From: Chytriomyces cf. hyalinus JEL632
Taxonomy: Eukaryota > Chytridiomycota > Chytridiomycetes > Chytridiales > Chytriomycetaceae
Direction: 5' to 3'
Assembly (NCBI GenBank): GCA_025435555.1
Contig: JAIWWG010000106.1
Location: 32,126 to 96,125 of the forward strand
DNA length: 64,000 nucleotides
Numbering within the stretch: the first letter of the stretch is position 1; each line of letters starts with the position of its first letter. A program made the translations under genes and the position numbers. Shown piece after piece: positions 22,551 through 35,700 of the stretch. The notes below the pieces were generated by a model. That model did no database searches, was not told the DNA's origin, and saw only the letters and a program-made list of their open reading frames with translations.

Positions 22551-25500
22551 ATGCGGCGTCGCTACTCACTCCCGTTCAGCGACAAGGAAGCCATCCAGAC
22601 CAAGAAGAAAAAAGAGCGGGATCGGGGCCTGTCCAGATGCTGCTTGTACATTGCCATCGCTGTGGCCAACGTGCTTCTCATTGCGCTGCTTATGCGTCCA
22701 AATGTCCATGTCTCCCACTCAGCCACCGAGCCAGCTTCACCCGCGATGGCTGTGAATCAGAGGACACGGCAGCAGCAAGACATTCAATTGTATACAGCAT
22801 CGCAGTCGTTCAATTCTTCGATTCTTGTAAGCTTTGTTGTTGTTTTCAGTGAGATGATTTTGCTTACAAGTTGTTGCAAGGTGGGGAAGGGCAAGGCCCA
22901 GATTGACCTGCCCATTGGAGAAATCAACATGATGGGATACGCAGAGCTGAGCCAGAATGCAAATGGCGTTCATCTCAGACTGAAAGCAAGGGCGTTCATC
23001 TTTGCAAATTTGGACACCCCGCATAACAGGGTTGTGACTGTCGTCGCCGATTTGGGTAATTTTTTTGGGAATTTCATTGGCAGAAGAACAAACGATGCGG
23101 ACGTTCTAAACAAGGGAAACTTGGCCATTACGCGCGTTTATTTAGGATTCATGTCCTCGATTGCGCGGCAGGAAGTCATTCAGCGATTGAATGAACCCGC
23201 TTACCAAAACCCAGCCACGAAGCAGCCCTTGTATACCCTTGAAAACGTCATGATTTCAGTCACGCACACGCATTCAGGCCCGGGAGGCTTTGCCGATGAG
23301 TTGAGTTACAACAAGTACACGTAACGAACTACCTCCACTGAAAACCACATATACTGCAAACACACAGCTTCCTGTACCAAATCACCAGTCTCGGTCGAGT
23401 ACCATACGCACGAGAATCTGTAGTAGATGCAATCGTTTCAGCAATTCAGAAAGCGCATCAAGATCTCACAGCAAGTCTCGCAGATTCCAAATCTCATTCC
23501 CGCCAAACTCTTGTTTTGAATTCCGGGTTTCTCCCAAATGCCGGTCTGAACCGCAGTCCTGTTGCGTACCTGCAAAACCCTGATGAAGAACGAGCGCGGT
23601 ATGAAGGCAACGTGGATCAGCGTATGGTTGCGTTGAATATGTGGAAACAGGTTCGTGAAAATGGTGGCGTGAGGAAGGAAAGAGTGTTGGTGGGTCATTT
23701 GAATTGGTTTGCTGTGCACGGAACGAGCTTGCATAGCACCAATTTGCTTGTTTCTGGAGATAATAAGGGGTTTGCGTCGTATATTTGGGAGCTTGAGATG
23801 GCCAAAAAGTCCCCTAATTTTATTGCTGCGTTTGCTCAGTCGAATTCGGTGAGTCGGCTTCTTTTTCTTTCATGCTTTTTTGAACGCGTATTGAAGCATG
23901 GAACCGTGAATCGAACATTCCAGGGTGATGTCAGCCCGAACCTCATCCCGCCACGATGTTTGGACACCAAAGAACCTTGCGACGGGTCGAAAAGTTCTTG
24001 CAGGGGTGATGGAACCAAATGCGTTGGTCTAGGGCCGGTAAGAAAAACACATATACACAACAAGACGCGTTTCTGACAAGTCTTCTTTCTTGCTCGAATT
24101 CATTCAGGGTGAAGATGAGGGTAAAGATGATTTCTACTCTGCAGAATACATTGGCAGGCTTCAGTACGAAAAAGCGCGACACATATCGGAATTTGAAGAT
24201 GGGCTCGAAGTTCGAGGTCCTGTGTTGTTTCGTCATGCGTGGGTGGATATGAGCGATTTGACGGTATGCTGTTGGAATTTGTACTTTTGTTGTCGCTGCT
24301 GCTAATGTTAAGAATGTTGTCGTGGCCAGGTGAAACTTCAGAATGGAAATTACGCAAAGACTTGCAAACCAGCTATGGTGATTATTTTAAAATGTTTTTG
24401 GTGTTTCACGAAACATCTGAACGAAAGCGAACAAACAGGGCTATTCATTCGTTGCAGGGACAACTGACGGCAAAGGAATTGCATTCTCATACCAAGGATT
24501 CAACAGAAGGGATGAAAAAAACATGGTTCTCGGGTTTTTACGAGATTTTTTAAATTCACGCCCAGTGTCCTCCGAACTGGAGCGATGCCATGCCCCGAAA
24601 CCGATTTTACTCAACTCTGGCGACAACATGTCACCATATCCGTGGCAACCACAAGTACTTCCAGTTCAAATGTTTGTCATTGGAAGGAAACTGGCGCTTA
24701 TTGGGCAGCCAAGCGAAATGTCGACCATGGCAGGTAGACGGCTTCGAAGTTCCATTAAAGATGCGCTTGTTCAAGATTCTGTGATTGACAAGGACGCGGA
24801 AGTGGTGGTTGCAGGGCTGGCGAATGCGTATTCATCGTATGTAACGACGTTTGAAGAGTACCAGGTGCAGCGGTATGAAGGTGCTTCCACCATTTTCGGG
24901 CCACATACGTTGACGGCGTATCAAAATGTGTATCAGCAAATGGCAGAATCTTTTACGAATTCGAGTCGTGCTTTGGTGAATGGGAACCCACCGGGCAGGC
25001 CTGAGACGGAAGTTTCGCTGCTTGCGCCGGTTGTGTTGGATGCAGTGCGGCCTGGCTCATCTTTTGGGCTTGTGATTAAGGAGCCGGAGCGGCCAGTTTA
25101 TAGCCTTGTGCCGAAACGGTTTGCTTCCTGGAAACCGATTCACTCTCAATTCGGCGACGGTTCCGTATCGCATCGTATAAAAAACGTGACTGCAACCGTT
25201 AGCGCTACATTTTGGTGTGCGCATCCTCGAAATGGTGCTGGGTATATTGCCGAATCGACCGGTGAGCCTTCGTTCATGACTGTTGAGCGGCATGACAAGG
25301 TAAACGATACGTGGCATGTTTTCTTGACGGATGCGGAGTGGGACACGCGTTTTACGTGGAGTAGATCTGGAATCGCCGAGAGTGTGTGTAAATTGCAGTG
25401 GGATGTGGGGCGGACTGTGATGGCGTTGCCGGGGTTATATCGGTTCCGGATCTACGGTGTGGCAAAGACGCTGTTTGGGGAGAGAAAGTATTCGGGGACG

Positions 25501-25551
25501 AGTGCTGCGTTTGCGCTGGTGCAAGAGGAGGATGGGCTAGTGCTGCAGTGA
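22551..25551 (+). CDS. Neutral ceramidase, type II membrane form
   Basis: Seven exons fit at 22551-22826, 22881-23320, 23368-23848, 23924-24037, 24108-24263, 24330-24377 and 24439-25551, giving about 875 residues. A basic cytosolic start is followed by a membrane anchor (CCLYIAIAVANVLLIALLM) and a short stem, as in animal neutral ceramidases. Catalytic-domain landmarks are MMGYAELSQNANGVHLR, the zinc-binding THTHSGPGGF, NPDEERARY, and QSNSGDVSPN, which holds the nucleophilic Ser/Gly-Asp region and is formed across an intron. GTTDGKGIAFSYQGF and the C-terminal beta-sandwich (from about TEVSLLAP) complete the family layout. The enzyme hydrolyses ceramide to sphingosine and fatty acid. It is likely exposed at the cell surface or secretory lumen. 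Confidence 0.93.
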
Positions 25552-26054
25552 TGCTGGTTTTCATGCAATGTGGCGCGGTTGGATTCTCGAGTATTTCGAT
25601 TATTAATGTTCGCTGATTAAGTATGTTCTTTGTTGGATAAAGAAAAATGCAGTTTCAGTGTTGGTTGGTTGCAGGTGTCGCGTTGTTGGAAGACAGTGGG
25701 TGTGGGGGAGGGGTGGTTGCTGTCACTATCTCGGTTGATAAGACGCAAGCGAGTAGCGTTGTTGAGTTGGTCGCTGCAATGGTAGTTGCAGTTGCAGTTG
25801 TGAGTCGGACTGTGTCGTGGCAGGCAGGCAGCACATGGGGCGCTGGGAGTTGTGACAGCCAAAAATTGGTTCTTAAAAGGGGAGGTGCTGAGCAAAAACA
25901 ATCTTGAAAAAAGATCAGAAAAATGTGAGCATTTTGACCCATGCGCCAGAAACACGACCAACCAGTTTTAGCGGGTGGCTGGCGTGGGGAAGGACGGGCG
26001 CGTGCATGCCTCCCTCGTCTCCCAGCATCTTATCCAGTCCCTCTCTGCCTGTAC

Positions 26055-26087
<33 letters not shown>

Positions 26088-26123
26088 CGTGCTTTGCTAA
26101 CTGCCTCCCTCTCTCGCAGAGCA
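25552..26123. other. Intergenic region upstream of fumarate reductase
   Basis: About 570 bases with G/T-rich sequence on the plus strand and no convincing gene. A perfect C run of about 31 bases occurs at 26056-26086, only 37 bases before the start codon of the next gene. The CT-rich stretch after it (ctgcctccctctctcgcag) could be either a core promoter element or an intron end in the 5' leader. Confidence 0.4.
26056..26086. repeat. C31 homopolymer tract
   Basis: An uninterrupted run of about 31 C residues directly upstream of the fumarate reductase start. Runs of G on the other strand can form G-quadruplex-type structures and change length easily; the exact length in the assembly is uncertain. 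Confidence 0.9.
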
Positions 26124-28481
26124 ATGAGTCAAGTCATCGTCGTCGGAGGAGGACTCGCAGGTCTCTCAGCATGCCACACTGTGCTCGAACGTGGCGGTAA
26201 CGTGCTGCTGCTCGACAAAAACAACTTTCTCGGAGGTGAGGATTGAAAATGCCACCTTGTGTGTGTTTGATGCATTGCTTAAACTCCACTCTTTCCACAA
26301 AAACAACGCATTCACTCCAGGAAACTCTACAAAAGCTACATCCGGTATCAACGGTGCGGGAACCACTGCTCAACAGCGTCTGGGCATTCCCGTGAGTTGT
26401 TTCCATCAAGCAATGCATTTGCTCCTTCTCACCCTTCCCGTGTTCCTCCCGTGCATCTCCTCGAACTAGGACACATCCGCCATCTTCTACGAAGACAGTG
26501 CCAAGTCGGCGCGTGCTGAGATCCAGCCGGCCCTCACGAAGGTGCTGACGTACCAGTCCGGCTCTGCCGTCGAATGGATCGCCGACTCGTTCAAGGTCGA
26601 TCTGTCTCTTGTCTCGCGTCTCGGTATGCAGTGTGTTTATGACTCTTTTCGCGTCCCAATGACTCATTCGCCGGATTTCCTGTTTTTATTCCCGTGTAAC
26701 TTGTCACCACCAATTTTGTTTCCCCACAAAATCCAATGTTGTCATTTTCCAGGTGGTCACTCGCATCCACGTACCCACCGTGGAAAGGAGATGTTCCCGG
26801 GTATGACCATCACCTACGCGTTGATGGAGAAGTACGAGGACCTCTGCAAGTCTGACCCCAACCGCGCCAAGCTCATCAAGAAGGCAAAAGTCAACAAGCT
26901 CATCAAGAACGAGGCTGGTGCCGTGATTGGTGTCGAATACGAAGTCAACGGTGCTGTTTCGAAGGCGTTTGGTCCAGTTGTGATTGCCACTGGTGGATAC
27001 GCAGCCGATTTCAGTGAAACTTCTCTCATCAAGAAGTACAGACCAGAGATTTACGATCTCCCAACCACAAACGGTGACCACTGCACTGGAGACGGTATTA
27101 AATTCTCGTTGGCTGCGGGCGCCAACTCCATCCACTTGGACAAGATTCAAGTCCACCCCACTGGTCTTGTTGACCCAAAAGAACCAGATGCCAAAGTGAA
27201 GGTACAAACAACTCTAATTTTCTGCGTATCTTTCAATCGCGTTATTAAATCTTCTTTCGGTGTTGCAGTTCCTCGCTGCTGAGGCGCTCCGTGGTGTCGG
27301 TGGTCTTCTTTTGGACGGGAATGGTCACCGTTTTGCTGACGAGCTTGGTCACCGTGACTACGTGACTGGGCTCATGTGGAAGAACAAGGGACCTTTCCGT
27401 CTCGTTCTCAACAGCAAAGCTGGTAAGGAAATCGAATGGCACTGCAAGGTAATGAGTAAACTTTTCTTTTAAATTGTATCACTTGCTGACTATTTCTCTT
27501 TAGCACTACATGGGACGTGGTCTTATGAAGCACTTTAAGAACGGCGCTGAACTCGCCAAGGAGATGGGTATTTCCCCAGCGGCCCTCAAGGAAACGTACG
27601 ACAAGTACAACCAGATTGCTGCTGCTAAGAGTTGTCCCTTCGGCAAGAAGTTCTTCCACAACGCTCCCTTTGACATGAACGACAGCTTCTGGGTCTCCAT
27701 TGTCTGCCCTGTCCTTCACTTTACTATGGGAGGTGTTCAAATTGATGACCAGTCCCGCCTCCTCGGAGGACCCAACGCTGCCCCAATTCCAGGTGCCTTT
27801 GCTTGTGGTGAAGTGGCGGGAGGAGTTCACGGTGCAAACCGCCTTGGTGGAAGTTCGCTCTTGGGTTGTGTCGTTTATGGACGTGTTGCGGGTGCCAGGT
27901 TTGACTCATTAACTTATGTGTTTTGCAACACGTTACTCATGCAAGTTATCCCTGCCTGATTTAGCGCCGCTTCTTACTTGCTGGAAAGCCTCACGCACTC
28001 TGCTGCGCGCCGTGTTGCAGGAGTTGCGGGCCACTTGGCGCCAGTCCAGATTTCATTCAACGGATTGAAGGTGACTGTTGAGTCATCAACTGCCTCCGAG
28101 GCATCCGAAGATAGCCATGCGGCTCCTGCTGCTGCTACTGCTAGTGTGGCTGCTCCAGCGGTCGCTGCTCCAGCTGCTGCCAAGGTCCTTCGCGACATTA
28201 CCACTGCCGAGGTTGCCAAGCATAACAAAGAAAACGACTGCTGGGTCATTGTTAATGGCCAAGTGTTGGATGCTACTCCATTCTTGAAAGGTACAAATAC
28301 ATGCTCCTTTTATTGTGTAATGTGATACTGATAAGTGTTTCTCTCAGATCACCCCGGAGGCAAGAAGGCGATTCTCATCTACGCCGGAAAAGACGCAACT
28401 GAAGAGTTCAACATGATGCACAAGCGCGATGTTGTGGACAAGTACGCGCCTGAGATCATTATTGGAAACCACAAGGCATGA
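26124..28481 (+). CDS. Soluble fumarate reductase with C-terminal cytochrome b5 domain
   Basis: Eight exons fit at 26124-26235, 26321-26391, 26470-26623, 26753-27201, 27269-27448, 27504-27898, 27965-28290 and 28348-28481, giving about 606 residues. The flavin domain starts with the dinucleotide motif VGGGLAGLSA at the extreme N-terminus. It has GGHSHPRTHR, the active-site strand LHFTMGGVQI and the FAD-closing GGVHGANRLGGSSLLG, all typical of OSM1/FRDS-type fumarate reductases. After an Ala-rich linker of about 40 residues comes a cytochrome b5 domain with haem ligands in DHPGGKKAI and MMHKRD. Such enzymes re-oxidise flavins or NADH by reducing fumarate. No organelle signal precedes the flavin motif, so a cytosolic location is likely. 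The b5 domain may be the electron donor. Confidence 0.92.
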
Positions 28482-28631
28482 GCATTTTCGACAGTTCCAG
28501 TTTGTCTTTTGCGTCGTTTTCTATGTGGCTGTTGTGGGCGTGAGTGTATTTGTGGGTGTATTTGTGGTGGAGGGCACGTGTTTTATTCATGACTGCGAAA
28601 ATAAAAGCGCTTGAAGCAAACGGGGTCTGAT

Positions 28632-31600
28632 TCAGACTGTGCTTGATGGAACGACAAAGACGGCATCCGTTTGGTCAACGAGATCGATGCCGCGGCAGTT
28701 TGTGTATACGTAGGACGTCTTGTTCTCGGCGTCATAGCTGGAGGGAGCCCTTGGTTTGGACGGGCTCTGCGCCTTTCTATTTGTGGCGCGGTAGAGCCCG
28801 AGCGGGACCATGTCTCGCTTCAGGAAATGCGCCACCAGCTCCGAGTATTTGTGGCCGTGCAATGCTGACGGTACTGGCAGTTGGATCACGCTGGAAGCGA
28901 GGGCCGTGACAACGTCTCCCAAATACGGCCGGAAATACGACTGTGCCAACAACGAATGCAAAAAGGAAACAGGCACAACTCTTCCCATTGCAAAGTTTTT
29001 ATCAAAGTGGTGGCTCACGCTTGGAGAAAACCCTGACTCGTTTAGTTCTGCTTCTTCAACGAGTCTCTGGAGGTATGCAGATGAAATGGATGAGGACGCT
29101 TTGCCGGTGGGGCTGTCTGCTGATGCTTCAGCGTGCGTGTCATCATCTGCTGCTCCTTCGTGGTGGGTGTGTTGTTCTTGTGCAAGGGATTGTGTGGTTT
29201 GGATTTCGAGAGTTGGGCGGGAAGTTGTGGCGGCAAGGAGACCGGTGGTATCGTCTCCGGGAACGTCGGTGGTGCGGGACAAGGCAGGCATTTTTGGAAG
29301 GACTTTCGAGCTGAAGAAGGTGATTGGGTTGTATGTCTTGTTGTTTGCGCCAGCATTAGATCTTTGCATCATATCTCCCGGTTGCTGCTGCTCGGAAGGC
29401 CAAATGAACTGGTATAATCTGTACAAAAAGTTTTCCTTATCAGCTCCGCGTTGACGGACTTTTTTGTACAGCGTGATTCTGTCGTGGATGCCGAGAGTGT
29501 AATTGTTGAGGATGGATTGCATGCGGAGGTTGTCGGTGTTCCATTCCATGTTGCGTTGGCTTGCGCTAAAGTATTTTACGTTGGCGCCGCTGACGAGTTC
29601 GACGATGAAGTTTGTGTTGGGCCATTCCTTTTTGTGTTTTTGACGTGGGTGTGATATGTGAGTGCAAATTTTGGTGGTTGTACGAAGTTGGGGTGGAGTT
29701 TGTTACCTCTTGGATCATTTTGATGATGAAGATGGAGTTTGCGTCTGGGAGGATGTGCGCGTTTTCAGCTGCGGCGGAGGACTCAACGGGCGTGGAAAAG
29801 ATGACGATACGCTGACAGTCTGCCACGCCTGCAGCAAGAAGACTTGTCTTTTTCAACGGAGTTCCTTTCATGATTTTGACGTGAGCGTCACTCAGAATGT
29901 CGGCCCAGATTCCTCCGTCTCCTTCGTTTTCTGCAACTTTCACGACTTCGTCCATTAGACAAATGATTCGGACTGGGTCTTTTGGTGTCGATTCTGCTGT
30001 GGCTGCAAAGGTGTCGGTTTCGGCGGATCGGACGGACGTGACAAATTTGCGAATCCCACGAGCAGTTACGTGTCCGCAGAGGATAATATGGCTTTGAGAT
30101 CTTGGTGAGATGGATGCCGGAGTTGCTTCGATAAATGGGGAGGAAAGGCTTTCGGTGGAGCTTGTCAGAGCGCCTTTTGGATCCAGTTTTGCGGCCATTT
30201 CCGCTTCAAGTTCGAGCATTTCGAGGTGCTCGCGAGGAATCGAGTCTTTGAACTGAATGGATACGCGCAGAATGACTTCGTCGCCACCGCTTGTGAGGCA
30301 AAACACGACATCATCGCCGCGCAGGGTGTAACTTTTGCCCGGGTTGAGTCGCAGTTTTCCAATGCGTGGGCCCGAGAGTGACATGACGGCAAACAGCGTT
30401 ACATTGAAGGTTCGGAACACTGTCTCTACGACTTCGTCCCATTTGACTTGACTAAGGCCCGGCGGGATTCGGAATGAGAATACGTGATTTGATGCTCCTA
30501 GCGAGTATTCGTACATCCACTGCTCATTGCCCTGCAGCGGGTTCCTATCCGTGGAGTATGTAGAAATCATGTTCAGCACGAGTGCTAGGAAACCTGGGAC
30601 CAGACACTCTCGCGCGAGGATTGACATTTTGACCTTATCCGAGCAAAGAACCCTGTCGCATCCGCAATGGGCACTCAGGTCCTCTGATCGAATGTCAAGC
30701 ACTTCTCCAAGCACAGGGATGCCAGGGTAGATTTTCTTTGTAACGAGAGCTTGCATGAGAATCTCAGCATCTGCTCCGCGAGTGACTCGAATCTGTTCGT
30801 CCTCTTGCGCAGATGTTGAGTCCATATCGACAGGTTCGTTGATGAGGAACAGGGCTGTGGCATATTTCGCCGCCGCTCGTTTCAAGTCTGTGGCAGAGAG
30901 CGCCGATCCGTATAGATAAAAAATGCGGTTGCGGTACGTTGGATGGCGCAGCAGTTTCTTGACGAGGAGACTGGGTTCCGCCTGGGCAAGAATTACCACA
31001 TTACTGTTTGTGTCAGCCGCAAAAAATTCGCGGCAAAAGTCGACAATTGCAGAGTATGTTGTGGATCCAGAGATGATGACGTGCGCAGCGCGAGTGGTGG
31101 GAGAATATTTTGCGCGCTGGTACTGCGAACTTGCGTTGTAGATTTCAGAGATGCGACCACTCTGAATTGGGACATAGATGATGACAAAGATGATGAGGAA
31201 CATGACAACGATTCGGGAGGGAATGGAGGATGGTGTGAGGTCTCCGAATCCAATTGTGCTGAGGTTCGTTTTATGGATGAGCGGAACAATCAACTCGAAT
31301 AACTCAACACGCGCACCTGAACGTGACCATGATATAGTACAAGCTATCGTGCCAGAACACCAGCGATGGGCTGGACTGCTTGTCCTTGTTGATTGTTTCG
31401 AGGGCATTGATGATACTCGCCGACAGGAAAATGAAGTTGCAGAACGTCAATCCAGCAATTGTCAATTCTCTCTTTTCTTCCGTTTCCGAAAACGACAAGA
31501 GCCTGTACGTTCTTAAAATCCGCGACGCACGTAAGATCCGCAACAGCCCAAGGAACCAAATAAACTGCGAATGCTCCCGAACGATCAAGTAAATGAACGG

Positions 31601-32649
31601 CGGGACAATCGAAATCAAGTCAATCATCGAGGACGGGTCAAAGTAAAACGCCAGTCTGTCTTCGGCAATGTATATGGATATGGAGTAGTCTACAAGGAAC
31701 ATGGCCGCCAGAACAACGTCCAAGTATTTGATCCTGCGGAAAAAAATGCGCGTTCGATTTATTCAAAGCCCGCCACTGCGACTTGATCGAAAGCAGCACA
31801 AGAAAGGTATGGTACTCACAGCACGCGCTCTTCACTCTGAATCGCATATGTCAAAAAGACATAGTTTACAATACTCACCAATGTACACAACACTTGAAAA
31901 ATCATCCACGCCCGTCCCAACGCAGAAGCATTAAACCACCGACGAATTGCTGCCGGAGACAACTGATCCACCCAAGTCTTTTGCGTTCTTAAATGAAACG
32001 CGGCTAAATAGTTTTCTGCCAAAAAAAGTGGATGAGCTGCTGATGTTGCGGAAGCTCCGTTGTTCGGAGCTGCGGAGGTGATTTCTGGGCTGTTAATTGG
32101 GTCGTTTTGTTTTGCGTGTGTTTGTGCCGTTTTTATGATTCGTTTTTCCATCTGATTGAAGAAGGGGACGGTGGGTTTGACAACGCGTGACTTGTTGAAG
32201 GAATAAAGGAATATAAACCTTTTTTTGTTCCTTGCGGATTTTGCGAATGTCGTTCAAGTCGTCGTATCCGCGATTGATTGAAAATCCAAGCTGTGCGAGT
32301 CCAAGTTGGCGGAGCGGGTCGTCCAACAAGTCCTCATCTGTCAAACTCTTCATATGAGCGAGACAAGCACCAGCGAAACTCACGCGAGCAACCCACCATA
32401 GCCGTACTTATTCGACTGGTGCAGCTTGTACAGGTACTTGACAAGCCGCGCAAACAAGATGGACCCAGGGATAATCACAAACGGCATCCACAGCAAAATA
32501 TTGTAGCTCCTCTCGGCAACCACAGCTGCAACAACATTTTCCAGCGTCGCGTTTCCGTATTCGTCAGTCGCGTTAAGCTTTTCGAGATCAAGGTCGTTCA
32601 TCTCTGTTTTTTTGCTGACAATTCCATAATTTTCAAGCGTTTCGCCCAT
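28632..32649 (-). CDS. Slo/BK-type voltage-gated K+ channel with two RCK domains
   Basis: Six exons fit at 32384-32649, 32219-32345, 31820-32151, 31317-31733, 29707-31258 and 28632-29627, giving about 1,229 residues. An N-terminal helix (ILLWMPFVIIPGSILFARLV) corresponds to the extra S0 helix of BK channels. The voltage sensor S4 reads LLRILRASRILRTYRLL with regularly spaced Arg. The selectivity filter STIGFGDLT is completed across the exon 4/5 junction. RCK1 begins around AAHVIISGSTTYSAIVDF, and RCK2 around SHIILCGHVTARGIRKFV. The Slo-type motif MIQEEWPNTNFIVEL spans the last intron. No acidic calcium bowl is evident, so gating may depend on other ions or nucleotides. A long low-complexity linker lies in the last exon. 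Confidence 0.88.
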
Positions 32650-32708
32650 TGGATTTTTTTAACTTTTTATCATACTCTCCAGGGCAACCCCAGCAAAAAT
32701 GCAGTCAA

Positions 32709-35700
32709 TCACTCATCATCATCGAATAGAAGCGCTGGATCCGTTTCCAAATCTACGTCGTTGTAATTTGTATGCAGCGGCATGTACCCGGACCTCTTGT
32801 TAACTTGTTGTTTCACCCAGTCGTACCCTTCCCTTGCCTTGCTCAGGCCTATTTCAACCAAACCCATTGCGATGATTGTAGATGATCGCAGAATTTGCCC
32901 CGTTTTACTGATCCAGTTACCGTTCGAGTTTGGCTCCAGATCGTCGTCATGATCCACAAGCCTAGTGAGCATTGTAAGTCCGATTAGCAAAACACGATCA
33001 GAGAGCGGCCAAATCTCTTCCTACCGAATGCGGCCTCCGCGTTTTTTGTTGATGACAAAATATGAAACTGCATAGGGAATCCCAATCACTGCTGTCAAGA
33101 TACCAAGCCAGCCTCCAAATGATATTGCCGCCGCTGCAACGAGTGCGGTTCGTTAGAATCATCAACTTGGATTTCAAGACAAGTCATTTACCACAAGAAT
33201 CTACGCGCCCAATGTCCAACGATTGGCCGCCTTGGCATTTTGTTCCCTTCACTTTCACATAACCCGTAGAATATCGCAATTTGCCGTTACTACACTGCGG
33301 CTGAGGAACAATGTAGCCTTGGTTCGCCGTGCATTCATGTGTCGAGTTGCGGGAAAACCCAAAGTCACACGTAAAGTCGTCGACCGTGCATTGGCAGGTT
33401 TTCACCAGCGTAACTGGCTTTTCAAAGAATCCTTTCGTGTGGCACTCCTTGTCTGACTTTCGTCGGTACATTTCAATCTGATCAGTGAACAGGGTCAGAA
33501 TATATTTTTTTTGGTCATTTTCTGCAGCACTTGTTTTCTTACCTGTTCACCCAACATGCAGCTCTCATCTCCAGTCTTTTGGCCAGTTGGGCTCCACACC
33601 TCATAGTCGCTGTTAACAACATCACCCTTCAGAAGCTTGCATTCACGCGACCACACTTTCGTGAAATCCAATTGAATGGCAGCATACGTATGATCACTAG
33701 ATCCCCCCGTAATCTTTCCATATACAACAAAGGATGATGATGCACCGTAGGGCTCGGTAAAGATATGAGTCACACGAAGCTTTCCACCATTCACGTGTGT
33801 CCCAATTTTTATCGTCGAGAAGGACTTTCCATGATTTAAAGAGTACTTGAGTTCATCCACGGCTACTTCGTCATTGGCAAGGAGAATGATACCACCCTGG
33901 TCTCCGAATTCGTACAAGTGGGCTTCTTTCGCAACCTCCACCCACGTCAAACCAGCGTCTCTTGTCAGGAATGTGTCACCATCGTTTTTGGCAGACAAGT
34001 GTGCACCAACGTTGCCGACTCCAATCATGAAGCCAACTGCCGATTCTGATGAAAACAAGTCATTGGAGTCGCTGCGTTCAGTGAAATGATGCAAGTTGAG
34101 GTAACAGTCGCCAGTGCAGTCGTATGATTTGCCATCACTTCCAACTGGCGCAAACAAACGGTTTAATGTCAGCTTTTTGCAACTGTGCAGTTGATCATTA
34201 CAAGAAAAAACCTACCCGCGGGCGCAGCCAACGGTTTCCAGGTGTCACCATCGTTGAAGGTGATTTGGGTGCGAATCTGTTTCTTTGCATTTGCCGAACG
34301 CACTTGGTCTTTGTTGATGACAACGTTGGCAAGGCCGATACCTCGAATGCCAAGAACCTTTTCGAAGTCCGTGTATCTGCGCACAAAAACCAATATTTTT
34401 AACTTATGAATACACCAATGACGCCGCCGCTGGGACTTACCCTTTGTGATCCTGGTTCACATTTTCAAGAGAGACTTTAAAGTTTGCAGCAGCACCGTCT
34501 GTGCTCTTGTAAAGGGTACCATATTCAGCACCCATACCCTTGCTTGCGAAAACTTCCAGGAAGGCAGGTCCCGTGGAGGCATCCAGAAGGGTATACCCGT
34601 AATCTGGGAACTTCTCGTCGTCTTCGAACGTTCCTCGAGTCCAAGTTATCCCATCAATTGAGGAGAACATCTTCATCTCGGCCGCCCCGACGTCCAACTG
34701 AGCAGCAACCATATACTCGCCAGCAGTTGCGTAACTGATGGTGTTATCCAAGACATTGGTCCAAGATCCGCCCAAATTGGTGCTTCGTTTCAGCTTACGG
34801 GCAGTCTTCTGGTTCATCCCATGCTGGTTTCCAGTCTTGACGTCAAATTCTTGACAAAAAATAGTGTCTTTGCTCGGCTTATTGAACTCTGGTTCCCTTC
34901 CGAAACTGCACTTGGTCACGTACGTGGCGATTTCTTTCCAGCTGTATCCGCTGTTTGTGGAAACGTACGCTACCGAATGACAATTTGGAGAAACGGGACT
35001 CGCGCAATCCTTTTCGCCGACCCACATCAGGTAAGAGGGCTCCGTCGCATGCAATATCAGAGGTTCAACTCCCAATTTGTTTGCTCGAACCGGAACTGAC
35101 AACTTTTTGAATGATTTGCCCTTGTCGTTGGTCCAGTGTTGCGTGGTTGAGTCGTCATCAAGAACGTATGCGCGTGTACTTGAACGATACGGATCAAGAA
35201 TAATGCACTCATAATCTTCCGCTTTTAGTTCTGACGGACGGTTCCATGAGCGACCAGCGTCTGAAGAGGCAAACACCAGCCCAAATTCATCACGCATGAT
35301 GATTGACGATGATTGATTGAAGTAAAAGTACGAAGATAACGGGTGTTTGAGGATCGTTGTTGTGAGCTTGAGTTCCCCTGGGCCACTGCTGATGCTGCCG
35401 CAAGTGCGCTTAACTTTTTGGGACCTGTCCACACCACCTTTACACTTGGACAGTGGAATTTTTCTGTACCCGGACGATCCAAGGAACTCCGTTCCGGGCT
35501 TACAATTCTTTGGCTGGCTTGCATCCACATAGTTGGTCACTGGAACGCAGTTGTTTTGAGCATCGCGGAAAAAGTTGAAATCGCTGAGGAATGTAAGTTT
35601 AGCCAAATTCAGTCGCCAGTTTCTTTTTTTTCAAACTCACCATTCGTAATCGGTGTCTGTACATTTGCAGACCTCAGAAGTGCCGGGTATATCTTGAAAC

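Noticed and set aside
23041-23090. Possible short intron in ceramidase exon 2 (ggtaattttt ... ggcag)
   Set aside because: It would be only about 35 bases, shorter than any other intron here, and removing it would break the downstream frame.
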